Assembly: GCA_018222965.1 (NCBI GenBank)
Contig: JAAEZH010000043.1
Coordinates: 1-46,723, forward strand
Direction of reading: 5' to 3'
DNA: 46,723 bases
Source of the DNA: Bacteroidota bacterium
GTDB lineage: Bacteria; Bacteroidota; Bacteroidia; Chitinophagales; Saprospiraceae
Both the position numbers and the translations under genes were made by a program. Positions 34,049 through 42,802 of this stretch are shown piece by piece. Position 1 is the stretch's first letter; the number at the start of each line of letters is the position of its first letter. The notes beneath the pieces were generated by a model. It searched no databases and was not told the origin of the DNA. It was given only the letters and a program-made list of their open reading frames with translations.

Positions 34049-36196
34049 ATGAGAATGTCCAAAAACCACAGAAACAGCCATTGGCTGCCTGTACTATTCA
34101 TGCTTAGTTTTTTTATTTTTTCCATGTCCGTTTATGCTCAGGATGATTGCGGTTGTGATGCAACCACCAATCTGATTCCCGCCGGTGATTTTGAATTTGC
34201 CGGAAACACCCTGCCTGTTGCATACAGCACAAGCCTGGATCCGCTTTGTACCTGCAATTATCCAGATGGAACAGCCGGTTATGGTTCCTATTGCGTTGAA
34301 ACAGATGCCTACCTGAAGTGTAGCAGTTTTGACAATATTGCCGACCATACCTCGGGGTCCGGGAAGTTTATGGTTGTTGATGGTTTTCCTAATTCCGATC
34401 CGCCAACTGCGACGGATCCCAATATCGTGTGGAAGTATGAGCTTAACTTTCCGACTGCCGGGGATTATGAATTTAGCTTTTGGTACCGACCAAACCTTTC
34501 AAGTTATACCGGAACTTTACCTGAATTTGATTTTCGGGTTGATTATAGTCCGGTAGTGAGTGGAATTGGTGGAACTTCTGCAGTAGTCGATACGTGGAAT
34601 GAATTCTGCACCACTTTTACCATTACTGATCCGGGGAATCATGTTATTGAAATCGGTCAAACCAATACCGGGGATGTCTCCAATGATTACGGGATTGATG
34701 ACATCTTTGTAGGCAGCTGTTGTAGCTGTGAAGTGACGGCTGACTATACCTATGCTCAGGCAGGACCAAATACATTGCAGTTTACCAGTACCTCAACCAG
34801 CAGTTCCTGTACACAAATTGTAAGTTACGACTGGAACTTCGCTTGGCTGGGGAACTCCAATGCTCAAAACCCAGGCTTTACCTTTCCTGGTCCCGGTTTT
34901 TACCCGGTCTATTTAACCGTAACGGGAATCGCAAACAATACAGAGTGTAGCAATACTTATGTAATCGAAGTGGAAGTTCCCGAATCCTGTGAGGGGCTCA
35001 ATGCCATGTTTAATGTGTTAACAGCTACCACAGGGGCAATTGATCTGGAAAATGTGAGTACAGACCCGGTCCTTATTGATACCTGGGTGTATACCGTTTA
35101 CGAACCCGGTTCGCCTGTTTCTTACCAATTTGGAGCTTCCAGTATGAGCGGGACAAATGCTGTTTTTAATCCCTATTGGGATGGAGCGATTACTCCAAAC
35201 GGGCCTGGTTCTTACTATGTATGTCTGACTGTTTTTGATACAGACTTTAATCCTGATGATCCGGAAGCCTGTTTTGATACGTACTGTCAATGGATTGAAG
35301 TAGAAGAGGAAGAACCCGGTCCTTGTGATGTAGAGGCAAAGTTTATATTTGATGATTCTGCCTCCCCTCAGTATGACTTTTTCAATTTGTCAACTGCCAG
35401 CACCGCTTTACAGCATAGTTGGTCTTTTACCCATCTGACATCGGGAAATAATTTCACCTCCAACAATATCAATCCCTCTTTCATTTTTCCTGCTGCCGGA
35501 GCCTGGTCGATTTGCCTGACGGAGCACCAACCGGCCGGTGGAGGCGAATGCGTGGATACCTATTGTGATACTATTAATATTGACTGGGTGCCAGCGACAC
35601 TCATGGGCTGGGTTTCATACGATTGTAATGATCCGTTTCCTTCTCTTTATTTGGCCGGACTTTCAGCGACCGATTGGCCGGTGACGGTTTCTACAAACTG
35701 TTCTGGCAATTCGGTTTGGCTCACGGTGCCTGCATCAATGACTTTGTCTGGGAGTGGTTCGATACCGCTGCTGATAGCTCAGCAGAATCAATATGATTAT
35801 GCAAGCTGTAATCTAACGCTGACCTCCTCCGGAGCACCCCCATTGACCATTAATTTAGGTACCTGGTTTAACTGTCAGGCCTGTCCGGGAACCGAAAATC
35901 CGGAAATGAGTCCGCTTTATGGAAATACGAATCCAACAGTAGCAGGACAACTATTGCTAAAACCCAATCCGGTAAGTGGAGAAGATGTGCAGATTGAGCT
36001 GCGCGATCTGACACAGGGGCCCCTGCAAATTCAATTGATAAATACTGGCGGGCAAATAGTGCGTTCGCTCCAATTAAAATCAGAATCGAAGTTGCTGCAA
36101 ACGAGTATGCAGACAGGAGATTTGCCAACAGGCATATATTTTATCCAGGTTCAAACAGCTGATGGCATGCTTGTAGAAAAGCTGCTGATCGAATAA
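34049..36196 (+). CDS. Type IX secreted protein with PKD domains (CTD-A)
   Basis: 715 residues. Signal peptide (LPVLFMLSFFIFSMSVYAQ). A carbohydrate-binding-like beta domain follows at about 40-225 (NLIPAGDFEF...VVDTWNEFCTTFTITDPGNHVIEIGQTNTG). PKD-type repeats at about 230-310 and 420-510 have the CTQIVSYDWNF..NPGFTFPGPGFYPVYLTVTG pattern. The C-terminal about 80 residues (LLLKPNPVSGEDVQIELRD...LPTGIYFIQVQTADGMLVEKLLIE) are the type A sorting domain. Many paired cysteines. It is placed between a response regulator and a kinase that may regulate it. A second in-frame ATG two codons on is equally possible. Confidence 0.88.
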   Translation: MRMSKNHRNSHWLPVLFMLSFFIFSMSVYAQDDCGCDATTNLIPAGDFEFAGNTLPVAYSTSLDPLCTCNYPDGTAGYGSYCVETDAYLKCSSFDNIADHTSGSGKFMVVDGFPNSDPPTATDPNIVWKYELNFPTAGDYEFSFWYRPNLSSYTGTLPEFDFRVDYSPVVSGIGGTSAVVDTWNEFCTTFTITDPGNHVIEIGQTNTGDVSNDYGIDDIFVGSCCSCEVTADYTYAQAGPNTLQFTSTSTSSSCTQIVSYDWNFAWLGNSNAQNPGFTFPGPGFYPVYLTVTGIANNTECSNTYVIEVEVPESCEGLNAMFNVLTATTGAIDLENVSTDPVLIDTWVYTVYEPGSPVSYQFGASSMSGTNAVFNPYWDGAITPNGPGSYYVCLTVFDTDFNPDDPEACFDTYCQWIEVEEEEPGPCDVEAKFIFDDSASPQYDFFNLSTASTALQHSWSFTHLTSGNNFTSNNINPSFIFPAAGAWSICLTEHQPAGGGECVDTYCDTINIDWVPATLMGWVSYDCNDPFPSLYLAGLSATDWPVTVSTNCSGNSVWLTVPASMTLSGSGSIPLLIAQQNQYDYASCNLTLTSSGAPPLTINLGTWFNCQACPGTENPEMSPLYGNTNPTVAGQLLLKPNPVSGEDVQIELRDLTQGPLQIQLINTGGQIVRSLQLKSESKLLQTSMQTGDLPTGIYFIQVQTADGMLVEKLLIE

Positions 36197-36233
36197 TCCA
36201 TAGTCCCAACGTTTATTATTAACTGGCCTGTAC

Positions 36234-36281
36234 AGTGTCGATGGAGTGAAACGGATTTTGCTCCATTCGACACTTTTTTAT
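36234..36281 (+). terminator. Terminator after the PKD protein gene
   Basis: AGTGTCGATGGAG pairs with CTCCATTCGACACT (one bulged base) around a 14-nt loop and is followed by seven T. Confidence 0.85.
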
Positions 36282-36320
36282 TTTCGATATTGTGAATAGT
36301 ATAATTTTAATTTTTTTGCC

Positions 36321-39254
36321 ATCAAAAAGCATCTGCTTCATATCCTTTTAATTCTTCTGATCCCCGCTTGGCTTTGGGGGCAGGAGGATATTTACTATTA
36401 TCCCCTGGTTGAAAGGCAAAAAGAACCGGATAACACCCTTGTGTTTCCCTTTAAGCATTTGGGAATTGAGGAAGGACTGCCCAGTACGGAAGTACACGAT
36501 ATCCATCAGGATGTAAATGGTTATATGTGGTTTGCCACCGACCATGGATTGTGTCAATACGACGGCTTTGGCTTTCAGATATATTCCACACAACAAGGGC
36601 TCACGGATAATACCATATTTGATATCATTGAGCAGCCGGATAGTAGTTTTTTGCTTTCGACTTTTTCCGGGGGCATAACCATATTTAAAAACGGCTGGGG
36701 GAGACCTTATCCTTATAATGATTCACTGCGGGCTTTTTTGGGTCAACGATATGTGCATCATATAGAGCAATATCCGAATGGCCGATTGCTGTTTCGACAT
36801 ATGTTGTCGGGGCGGCGGAATGCTGATGTTTGTTTTTTGGAAACAGACGGACGGATCACCCATGCGCCCCAATTGCGAATTCCCCGATTTACCCGGCCGT
36901 TCTTAAATCAGGAAAATGCCCGTGCTTTCTTTTCGGATTTGTTGGAAGCGATGGAGAAAACGGAATTGATCGCTGAAAAAGGCAATGAGTTTCTGGTAGG
37001 GAAATCAGGTAGAGTTTACTGGTATACCGGCCGTATATTTCTGGGCTACGATCCGGCAACCGATCATCTGGACACCCTTGCTTCCGGGATGCAATTGTTT
37101 AGCATGTATGAAGACCGAAATGAGGATTTATGGTTCTTGGCCGGGCCTGCTGAGGGATTGCTGCGTATTCGATACAAAGACGGGCAAATTTTTTCGCAAG
37201 ACCTCTATCTGCCTGGTCAGACGATATCCGATATTTTTGAAGACAGGGAAGGCAATTTGTGGTTGTCGTCGGTAGAAAGCGGCTTGTTTTTTTTGCCTAA
37301 CCTAAACATTCAGCAACTTGATAAGAAGTATGGTCTAAACGGGAAGATGCTTTCGCTGGAAAGCTGGCATGATCGATTATGGGTTGGAGATTATTCCAAC
37401 AAGGGCTTTTATCTGACGCCCGATCTGGAGCCGCATTTGTGGAATCCCTGCTTGTCTACAGCAGGTGGCTTTGACCTGGATGCTGCCGGGGATTACCTGC
37501 TTTCCACCAATCGATGTATATGTACTCAAACAGAAAGTAAACCTGTAGTTCTTGAGTGGATGAATCCCAAAGCGGTAACCGTAGATCCGACAGGAGTTTT
37601 ATACATGGGCGGTGTCGTGGGCTTGGTTAGTTTCAGGCAATCCTCCCGGGGAGATTGGGATCAGTTGGATACACTGGCGACAAATATTTCGGTCTATTCT
37701 TCCTGGCTTTCGCCGAATAAGACTTTGTGGCTCGGAACCTTATCGGGGCTGTATAAATATGAAAGCGGAAAGCTTGAAAAAGCAGGGGTCGGTAAGCTGC
37801 CGGATGTCCGGATTACCGCAGTAAAAGGTTTTGTCAATGAAAGCTTAATCCTGGGTACGAAGGGAGAAGGGATACTTATCTATTCCGGAGAAACGGTCGT
37901 TCAAATCAATAATTCAGAAGGACTTAGCAGCCAGTTTGTGAAATCTATTTTGGTAGAGAATGATCGTACCATTTGGGTAGGAGGTAATCAGGGACTGAAC
38001 CGAATCCGTTTTCGCGAAAGCGGGTTTGAAATAGAATCAATCGAGCACTTTGACAATTCTAATGGGCTTTCTTCCAACGAGGTGTTTGACCTGGAATTCT
38101 ATCAGGGCGATCTGTGGATGGCAACCAGTGCGGGCCTTTGCCGGCTGGAACTTCAGGCAATGCCCTATGAAGATGTACCACCCCGGTTAAACTTCACGAG
38201 GGTGATGATCAATAAGGAAGAGGTAAACGACCTGGCAGAAATGCAAATGGAACCAGGTGGCAATGACCTGGATTTCGAATACATCGGCCTTTATTTCCGC
38301 GAAAGCGAAGAAGTAGAATATCAATATCTGCTGGAGGGCTATGATCAGGAATGGCAAAAGACTCCATTGCGGAAGGTTTCTTACACCAATTTGCCTTCCG
38401 GCGAATATCGATTTCTGCTCCGGGCAAAAGCTTATAAGGATGGAGCAATAAGTGCCCCCCTAAGTTTGGCATTTCAAATCCCAAAATCCTACTACGAGAA
38501 GTGGTGGTTTTTGGTGTTGGCAGCCCTCCTGGTGGTTCTCTTTACTTCGGGCATCTTCTTGTTGGTCTTGCGTCGACAAAGAGCCAGGGCAGCCATTGAA
38601 AGGAAGGTAATCCAATCCGAACAAACGGCTTTACGTGCACAAATAAATCCCCATTTTATTTTCAATGCAATGAATAGCATCCAGTATTTCATTACCGAGA
38701 ATGATAAACACAATGCGGGCATTTATTTGTCTCGATTTTCCAAACTCATGCGGCGAATCCTGGATAATTCTCGTAAGAACTGGGTGACGCTGGAAGAAGA
38801 ACTCGCCGGCCTGAAAAATTATTTGGAGTTGGAGCAAATGCGCTTCATTGAAAAATTCGACTATCGGGTGGATATCGGCCCCGGAGTCGATCCGTATGAA
38901 ACAGAGATTCCGGCAATGATTCTTCAACCCTTCCTGGAAAATGCCATTTGGCACGGTCTAATGCGCAAGGAGGAAAAAGGCATGTTGCACCTCGCTTTTA
39001 AATCCATTCCCGGCACCGGCAAACGAAAAGGTATAGAGTGCATCATCGAAGACAATGGTATCGGACGGGAGGAAGCGGTAAAACACCGGCGAAGGGGACA
39101 TAAGTCTACCGGTCTCCAAAATATTCAGGAACGTATTCAGCTGATTAACGCCCAACACAAAACCAAAATGCAAGCAGAAATTGAAGACCTGTATGATGTA
39201 GATGGTATGCCAAAAGGTACCCGTGTACGGATTTTGTTCCCGGAGGTTAAATAG
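36321..39254 (+). CDS. Propeller-type sensor histidine kinase (LytS-like output)
   Basis: About 977 residues. The first conventional start is GTG at 36441, but the 40 codons before it encode a signal peptide (IKKHLLHILLILLIPAWLWGQ) and the expected lead-in to the propeller. The frame is open back to a stop at 36297 with no ATG, GTG or TTG; ATC at 36321 is the likely start. Order: two beta-propellers of regulator repeats (about 50-600, GLPSTEVHDIHQDVNGYMWFATDHGL type), a Y_Y_Y domain (about 625-705), a membrane helix (WWFLVLAALLVVLFTSGIFLLVL), a His_kinase domain with H in QINPHFIFNAMNS, and an HATPase (LQPFLENAIWHGL; EDNGIGREEA). It likely signals to the LytTR regulator at 33044. Confidence 0.85.
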   Translation: MKKHLLHILLILLIPAWLWGQEDIYYYPLVERQKEPDNTLVFPFKHLGIEEGLPSTEVHDIHQDVNGYMWFATDHGLCQYDGFGFQIYSTQQGLTDNTIFDIIEQPDSSFLLSTFSGGITIFKNGWGRPYPYNDSLRAFLGQRYVHHIEQYPNGRLLFRHMLSGRRNADVCFLETDGRITHAPQLRIPRFTRPFLNQENARAFFSDLLEAMEKTELIAEKGNEFLVGKSGRVYWYTGRIFLGYDPATDHLDTLASGMQLFSMYEDRNEDLWFLAGPAEGLLRIRYKDGQIFSQDLYLPGQTISDIFEDREGNLWLSSVESGLFFLPNLNIQQLDKKYGLNGKMLSLESWHDRLWVGDYSNKGFYLTPDLEPHLWNPCLSTAGGFDLDAAGDYLLSTNRCICTQTESKPVVLEWMNPKAVTVDPTGVLYMGGVVGLVSFRQSSRGDWDQLDTLATNISVYSSWLSPNKTLWLGTLSGLYKYESGKLEKAGVGKLPDVRITAVKGFVNESLILGTKGEGILIYSGETVVQINNSEGLSSQFVKSILVENDRTIWVGGNQGLNRIRFRESGFEIESIEHFDNSNGLSSNEVFDLEFYQGDLWMATSAGLCRLELQAMPYEDVPPRLNFTRVMINKEEVNDLAEMQMEPGGNDLDFEYIGLYFRESEEVEYQYLLEGYDQEWQKTPLRKVSYTNLPSGEYRFLLRAKAYKDGAISAPLSLAFQIPKSYYEKWWFLVLAALLVVLFTSGIFLLVLRRQRARAAIERKVIQSEQTALRAQINPHFIFNAMNSIQYFITENDKHNAGIYLSRFSKLMRRILDNSRKNWVTLEEELAGLKNYLELEQMRFIEKFDYRVDIGPGVDPYETEIPAMILQPFLENAIWHGLMRKEEKGMLHLAFKSIPGTGKRKGIECIIEDNGIGREEAVKHRRRGHKSTGLQNIQERIQLINAQHKTKMQAEIEDLYDVDGMPKGTRVRILFPEVK

Positions 39255-39269
39255 TGTGTTGGTTTAATC

Positions 39270-39418
39270 GTTAATTCCGTAATTCCGTGGAACGTAGGAC
39301 GTGTTACGACGAAAGTGCACTGGTGTAAGGTATGTTGGTGTAATCGTTAATACCTGGAACGTACGACCTGTTACGAAAAAGATGTATTGGTGTATTGTAT
39401 GGATCCCGGAATAATAAT
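39270..39418. repeat. Modular intergenic repeats after the kinase gene
   Basis: Degenerate copies of TTAATTCCGTAATTCCGTGGAACGTAG-type modules and of CTGGTGTAAGGTATG-type modules occur twice here. Types and order match the clusters at 2993 and 17880. Confidence 0.6.
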
Positions 39419-39419
39419 T

Positions 39420-39460
39420 TCGCTAAACGCTAAACGCTAAACGCTAAACGCTAAACGCTA
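39420..39460. repeat. Heptamer array (CGCTAAA) overlapping the priA stop
   Basis: Nearly six copies of CGCTAAA. The last copy supplies the TAG stop codon of priA (39458-39460 on the minus strand). It may be an indel-prone edge for the priA C-terminus. Confidence 0.85.
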
Positions 39461-41947
39461 CAAATCAACATTTACATTAATCCGTAGCGTAGAAAATCCC
39501 TTTTCTCCCTGAATCAGGTCATTGGTTTCGAGAATGATCTGTTTGGCAGCAGCAATTACCTTCGGATTTCTTTCCAACTTGATGAGGATGTCGAGAATGT
39601 ACTGGCCTCGTACCCGGGAGATATAAGGAATCGCCGGACCATTGACCCGGTTCTTCAATCGCTTGCTAAGCAGGTGCGCATAAAGTTTGGCCCCTTCATT
39701 GACCACATCGGGTTTGCGATGCTTTAATTGGATCCGTATCAGTCGGGCGAAAGGAGGATAACCGAAAGATTGCCGCTCGGCGATTTCTCGTTTGTAAAAG
39801 CCTTTATAATTGTTGGCCAGTACATCATCAAGTACCGGATGCACCGGATTGAGTGCCTGAATAACCACAGTACCCTGTTTCTTTTTCCGTCCGGCCCGAC
39901 CGGAGACCTGAACCATTAATTGAAAGGCCCTTTCGGTTGATCGGAAATCGGGAAATTGCAACAATTGATCCGCACTAAGCACACCTACCAGTCCGACATT
40001 TTCAAAGTCTAAGCCTTTGGTGACCATTTGCGTTCCAACCAGAATGTCGAGTCTTCGCTCCTCAAAATCATTGATGATCCGGGAATGTGCATTTTTGGAA
40101 CGCACCGTATCCAGATCCATTCGGCCAATCTGCACCTGGGGAAAATAGATCTTCAGATCGTCTTCGATCTTTTCCGTACCGAAGCCCTGTAGCTCCAGAT
40201 GAGCTCCTTCGCAAGCCGGACACTTCTTGGGGACCTGGGTGCGATAGCCGCAATAGTGGCAGAGCAGATTCTTTTGAAATTTGTGGTAGGTCAGGCTGAC
40301 ATCGCAATGCACACACTCCTGGGTCCACCCACAACTCATGCAACGGATGTTGGGGGCATAACCTCTGCGGTTTTGAAAGAGAATGATCTGTTCGCCCTTA
40401 TCCAGCGCAGCCTGCATATGTTCGAGCAGCATCGAACTGAAGTGGATGTTTGCCTGTCGGGCCACTGCTTCTTGCCTAAGATCGGCAATTTTTATCTCCG
40501 GCATCTGAATGCCCCCAAATCGTTCGGGCATTTCCACGAGTTTGTACTTGCCCTTTTTGGCATTGTGATAACTCTCCATGGAAGGAGTCGCCGTTCCGAG
40601 CAAAACACGTGCATTGGCCAAATGCGCCAGGTAAATAGCTGTATCTCGTCCCTGATAGCGTGGAGCGGGATCCTGCTGCTTGTAAGAAGCATCGTGCTCC
40701 TCATCGACGATTACCAGCTTCAGGTTATTGAATGGCAGAAAAAGGCTGGACCTCGGACCCAGCAAAATGGGAATGCCCTGTGCGACTTTATGCCAGAGTT
40801 CTACCCGTTCGTTATTGTTGAGTCGAGAGTGATAGACCGTAATCTTGTCGCCAAAAATCTTTTCGAGTCGGGAAATGATCTGTGTGGTAAGGGCAATTTC
40901 AGGAAGCAGATATAGTACTTGTTCTCCCTTGTCGATTGCATCCTGCATCAATTCGATATAGACACGGGTCTTGCCGCTGCCGGTTACGCCGTGCAGCAGG
41001 GTAGTTTGCGCAGGCTGTTCTTCTGTATCCACAAAAGCCTCCCGGATTTCTGCCAACGCCTGGATTTGTTGTTCGGATAATTCGGGCGTTTCGGCCAGAT
41101 CATCTTCATAACCGGCGATGCGACTAATCTCCTGCTCGAAAGATTCGAGGATCTTTTTTTTCTCCAAAGCCTTTAGCACGCTGTAATCACCGCCCGACTT
41201 TTGCACCAACTCCTGCTTGCGAACTGCTTTTTCCTGTCGCGTAAGCTGGATAAAGTGCATCAGCATATCCGTCTGCTTATGCGAACGCGCAGTCAGTTCG
41301 AAAGCCTCCTCCATGATATCCGGATTGGTGGCATAAGGCTCTTGTAGCCGGACATATTGAATGGTCTTGGGTTTGTAGCGCAAAGACATTTCCTCCCGTA
41401 GGTAGAGAATCCTTTTGTCGATCATCCGATTGACGATGGCGTGTACCGATTGTTGTTGGAGGATTTTCTGGAGGTCGCCGATCGTCAGTTCCTCCTGATG
41501 CCGGAGGGCTTCGGCGATCATATATTCTTTGTCATTGAGTGTATCGGCATGCTCGTCAAAGAGGGGCCCAAGAGTTACTTTGGTTTCACTGGCGAGTTTG
41601 AGGTGCGCCGGCAAAGCAGCATTCATGACCTCTCCCAGGGTACAGCAATAATAGCGAGACATCCAGTTCCACAACTTCAATTGTTGTTGGTTAATAATCG
41701 GTGCCTGATCAACGATGGATAGAATCGGACGGGGAGCGTAGGCTTCCGGTTGATTGTTGTGGAGATTAATGACAATACCGGAATATCGTTTTTGTTTGCC
41801 CAGCTGAACTTCTACTCTTTGACCAAAGCGCACATCTGCCAGCATTTCTTCTGGTATGAAATAGGTGTAGGGTTTGGGCAGTGCCAGGGGCAGCAGCACA
41901 TCTGCGAAAGTATTGGTCGTTTGTACGGGATGAAGTTCGTTGCTCAA
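39458..41947 (-). CDS. priA: Primosomal replication-restart helicase PriA
   Basis: 829 residues. The N-terminal 3'-end-binding domain begins ADVLLPLALPKPYTYFIPEE. Superfamily 2 helicase motifs follow: Walker A HGVTGSGKTRVYIE, the Walker B box VDEEHD, GTATPSMES. The zinc-binding insert has eight cysteines (CMSCGWTQECVHCDVS...CHYCGYRTQVPKKCPACEG). The start is TTG at 41947: the upstream frame meets a stop with no ATG, and the next in-frame ATG would remove the PKPYTYF motif. The three-palindrome array lies 65-110 bp upstream. Confidence 0.95.
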   Translation of the reverse strand: MSNELHPVQTTNTFADVLLPLALPKPYTYFIPEEMLADVRFGQRVEVQLGKQKRYSGIVINLHNNQPEAYAPRPILSIVDQAPIINQQQLKLWNWMSRYYCCTLGEVMNAALPAHLKLASETKVTLGPLFDEHADTLNDKEYMIAEALRHQEELTIGDLQKILQQQSVHAIVNRMIDKRILYLREEMSLRYKPKTIQYVRLQEPYATNPDIMEEAFELTARSHKQTDMLMHFIQLTRQEKAVRKQELVQKSGGDYSVLKALEKKKILESFEQEISRIAGYEDDLAETPELSEQQIQALAEIREAFVDTEEQPAQTTLLHGVTGSGKTRVYIELMQDAIDKGEQVLYLLPEIALTTQIISRLEKIFGDKITVYHSRLNNNERVELWHKVAQGIPILLGPRSSLFLPFNNLKLVIVDEEHDASYKQQDPAPRYQGRDTAIYLAHLANARVLLGTATPSMESYHNAKKGKYKLVEMPERFGGIQMPEIKIADLRQEAVARQANIHFSSMLLEHMQAALDKGEQIILFQNRRGYAPNIRCMSCGWTQECVHCDVSLTYHKFQKNLLCHYCGYRTQVPKKCPACEGAHLELQGFGTEKIEDDLKIYFPQVQIGRMDLDTVRSKNAHSRIINDFEERRLDILVGTQMVTKGLDFENVGLVGVLSADQLLQFPDFRSTERAFQLMVQVSGRAGRKKKQGTVVIQALNPVHPVLDDVLANNYKGFYKREIAERQSFGYPPFARLIRIQLKHRKPDVVNEGAKLYAHLLSKRLKNRVNGPAIPYISRVRGQYILDILIKLERNPKVIAAAKQIILETNDLIQGEKGFSTLRINVNVDL

Positions 41948-42014
41948 GTCCGCATCATTTATGGAAACGAATATAGTGTTTTAAGAGTACTGTTCGAGCT
42001 GCCGCGTTTACTCG

Positions 42015-42059
42015 ACATGACATGTTGGTCGACATGACATGTTACGTGACATGTCATGT
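42015..42059. promoter_or_regulatory. Three palindromes at 17-bp spacing upstream of priA
   Basis: ACATGACATGT at 42015-42025, again at 42032-42042, and ACATGTCATGT at 42049-42059. Each is a perfect palindrome of form ACATG-N-CATGT; starts are exactly 17 bp apart. The regular phasing suggests protein-binding sites, perhaps an operator array for priA, or iteron-like sites. Confidence 0.5.
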
Positions 42060-42383
42060 CGGAAATAACGTTTAAAGTCCAGGGTGAGTTTGGTAACTAG
42101 CCAGCAATCACCAATTATTGGCTTTCGCCGAAAGGCAAAAAAGTACAGTAAATCAAGGGTGCAAGCTTTTTTTTCAAAAAAAATGCAAAAAAAAGTAGGG
42201 CAAAACAGTGGCTTTAGGAAAGATTTTTTTCACAGGATTTCAAGGATTGTTTCCCTTTATTTAAGGGTTTTTCTTGTGTATTTGAAAGATTTTTTTTCAC
42301 AAAGGCTGTTTTTTGTCGTTGTTCCTGGCGAAATCCTGTTGCATATTTGTATCGTGATCGGAAGGAAATAGAGGAGAGAGAAT

Positions 42384-42407
42384 AAAAAACCGGCTAAAAG
42401 AAGCCGG
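42384..42407 (-). terminator. Minus-strand hairpin with T-run (no obvious gene)
   Basis: CCGGCT / AGCCGG with a 6-nt loop and six T on the minus strand. It would end a transcript coming from 42500 and upward, where no gene is evident. Confidence 0.6.
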
Positions 42408-42492
42408 AAGCATTTGAAAGAAAACGAACTACAATTTGTCAGCCGCATGGGGATGTGGCATACGAGACAAAGTAATAGCAACAGCATCTAAC

Positions 42493-42521
42493 AAAAAAAG
42501 GCTGATTGGGGAATCAGCCTT
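42493..42521 (-). terminator. Second minus-strand hairpin with T-run
   Basis: AAGGCTGATT / AATCAGCCTT with a 4-nt loop and seven T on the minus strand, about 90 bp from the previous one. Confidence 0.65.
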
Positions 42522-42689
42522 CAAACTCGGAAATTGTTCACGGGATTAATTTGTTAACAGCGGTATCAGGGATTAGTATATTGCTGTTTATTAGATGCGA
42601 AAATAAAGGATTTGTTTGGTCAACGCAAGTTTCGACCGAAAAATCTTCGAAAAATTCGTTTTGGATATGTTCATGGGATTATAATTTGG

Positions 42690-42724
42690 AAAAGTCGGAT
42701 CGTTTACGGTCCGACTTTTTTTTT
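42690..42724 (+). terminator. Plus-strand terminator upstream of the STAND gene
   Basis: AAAAGTCGGATCG / CGGTCCGACTTTT with one mismatch and a 4-nt loop, followed by a T-run; 79 bp before the next start codon. It could end a short upstream transcript or attenuate the STAND gene. Confidence 0.75.
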
Positions 42725-42802
42725 GCTCCTACACCACGTTTTAGCCAGGTCTGGCATCTTTCCCGGCAATTCTTTATCTTACTTTTCCAGTAATTCAGCT
42801 CC

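Larger units (their letters stand above)
41948..42802. other. Long gene-free region between priA and the STAND gene
   Basis: 855 bp between divergent genes. It holds the palindrome array (42015-42059), a copy of the CTTTCGCCGAA palindrome (42122-42132), two minus-strand hairpins with T-runs and one plus-strand terminator. Short frames at 42084, 42257 and 42506 look fortuitous. Confidence 0.6.

Noticed and set aside
42257-42487. 76-codon minus-strand frame with a Leu run as a leucine-operon leader peptide
   Set aside because: No stop before the hairpin and no leucine gene downstream; kept only as a weak part of the orphan-terminator finding.
42506-42793. 95-codon frame before the STAND gene
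   Set aside because: It runs through a strong terminator hairpin and its T-run (Phe run) and has no recognisable protein features.
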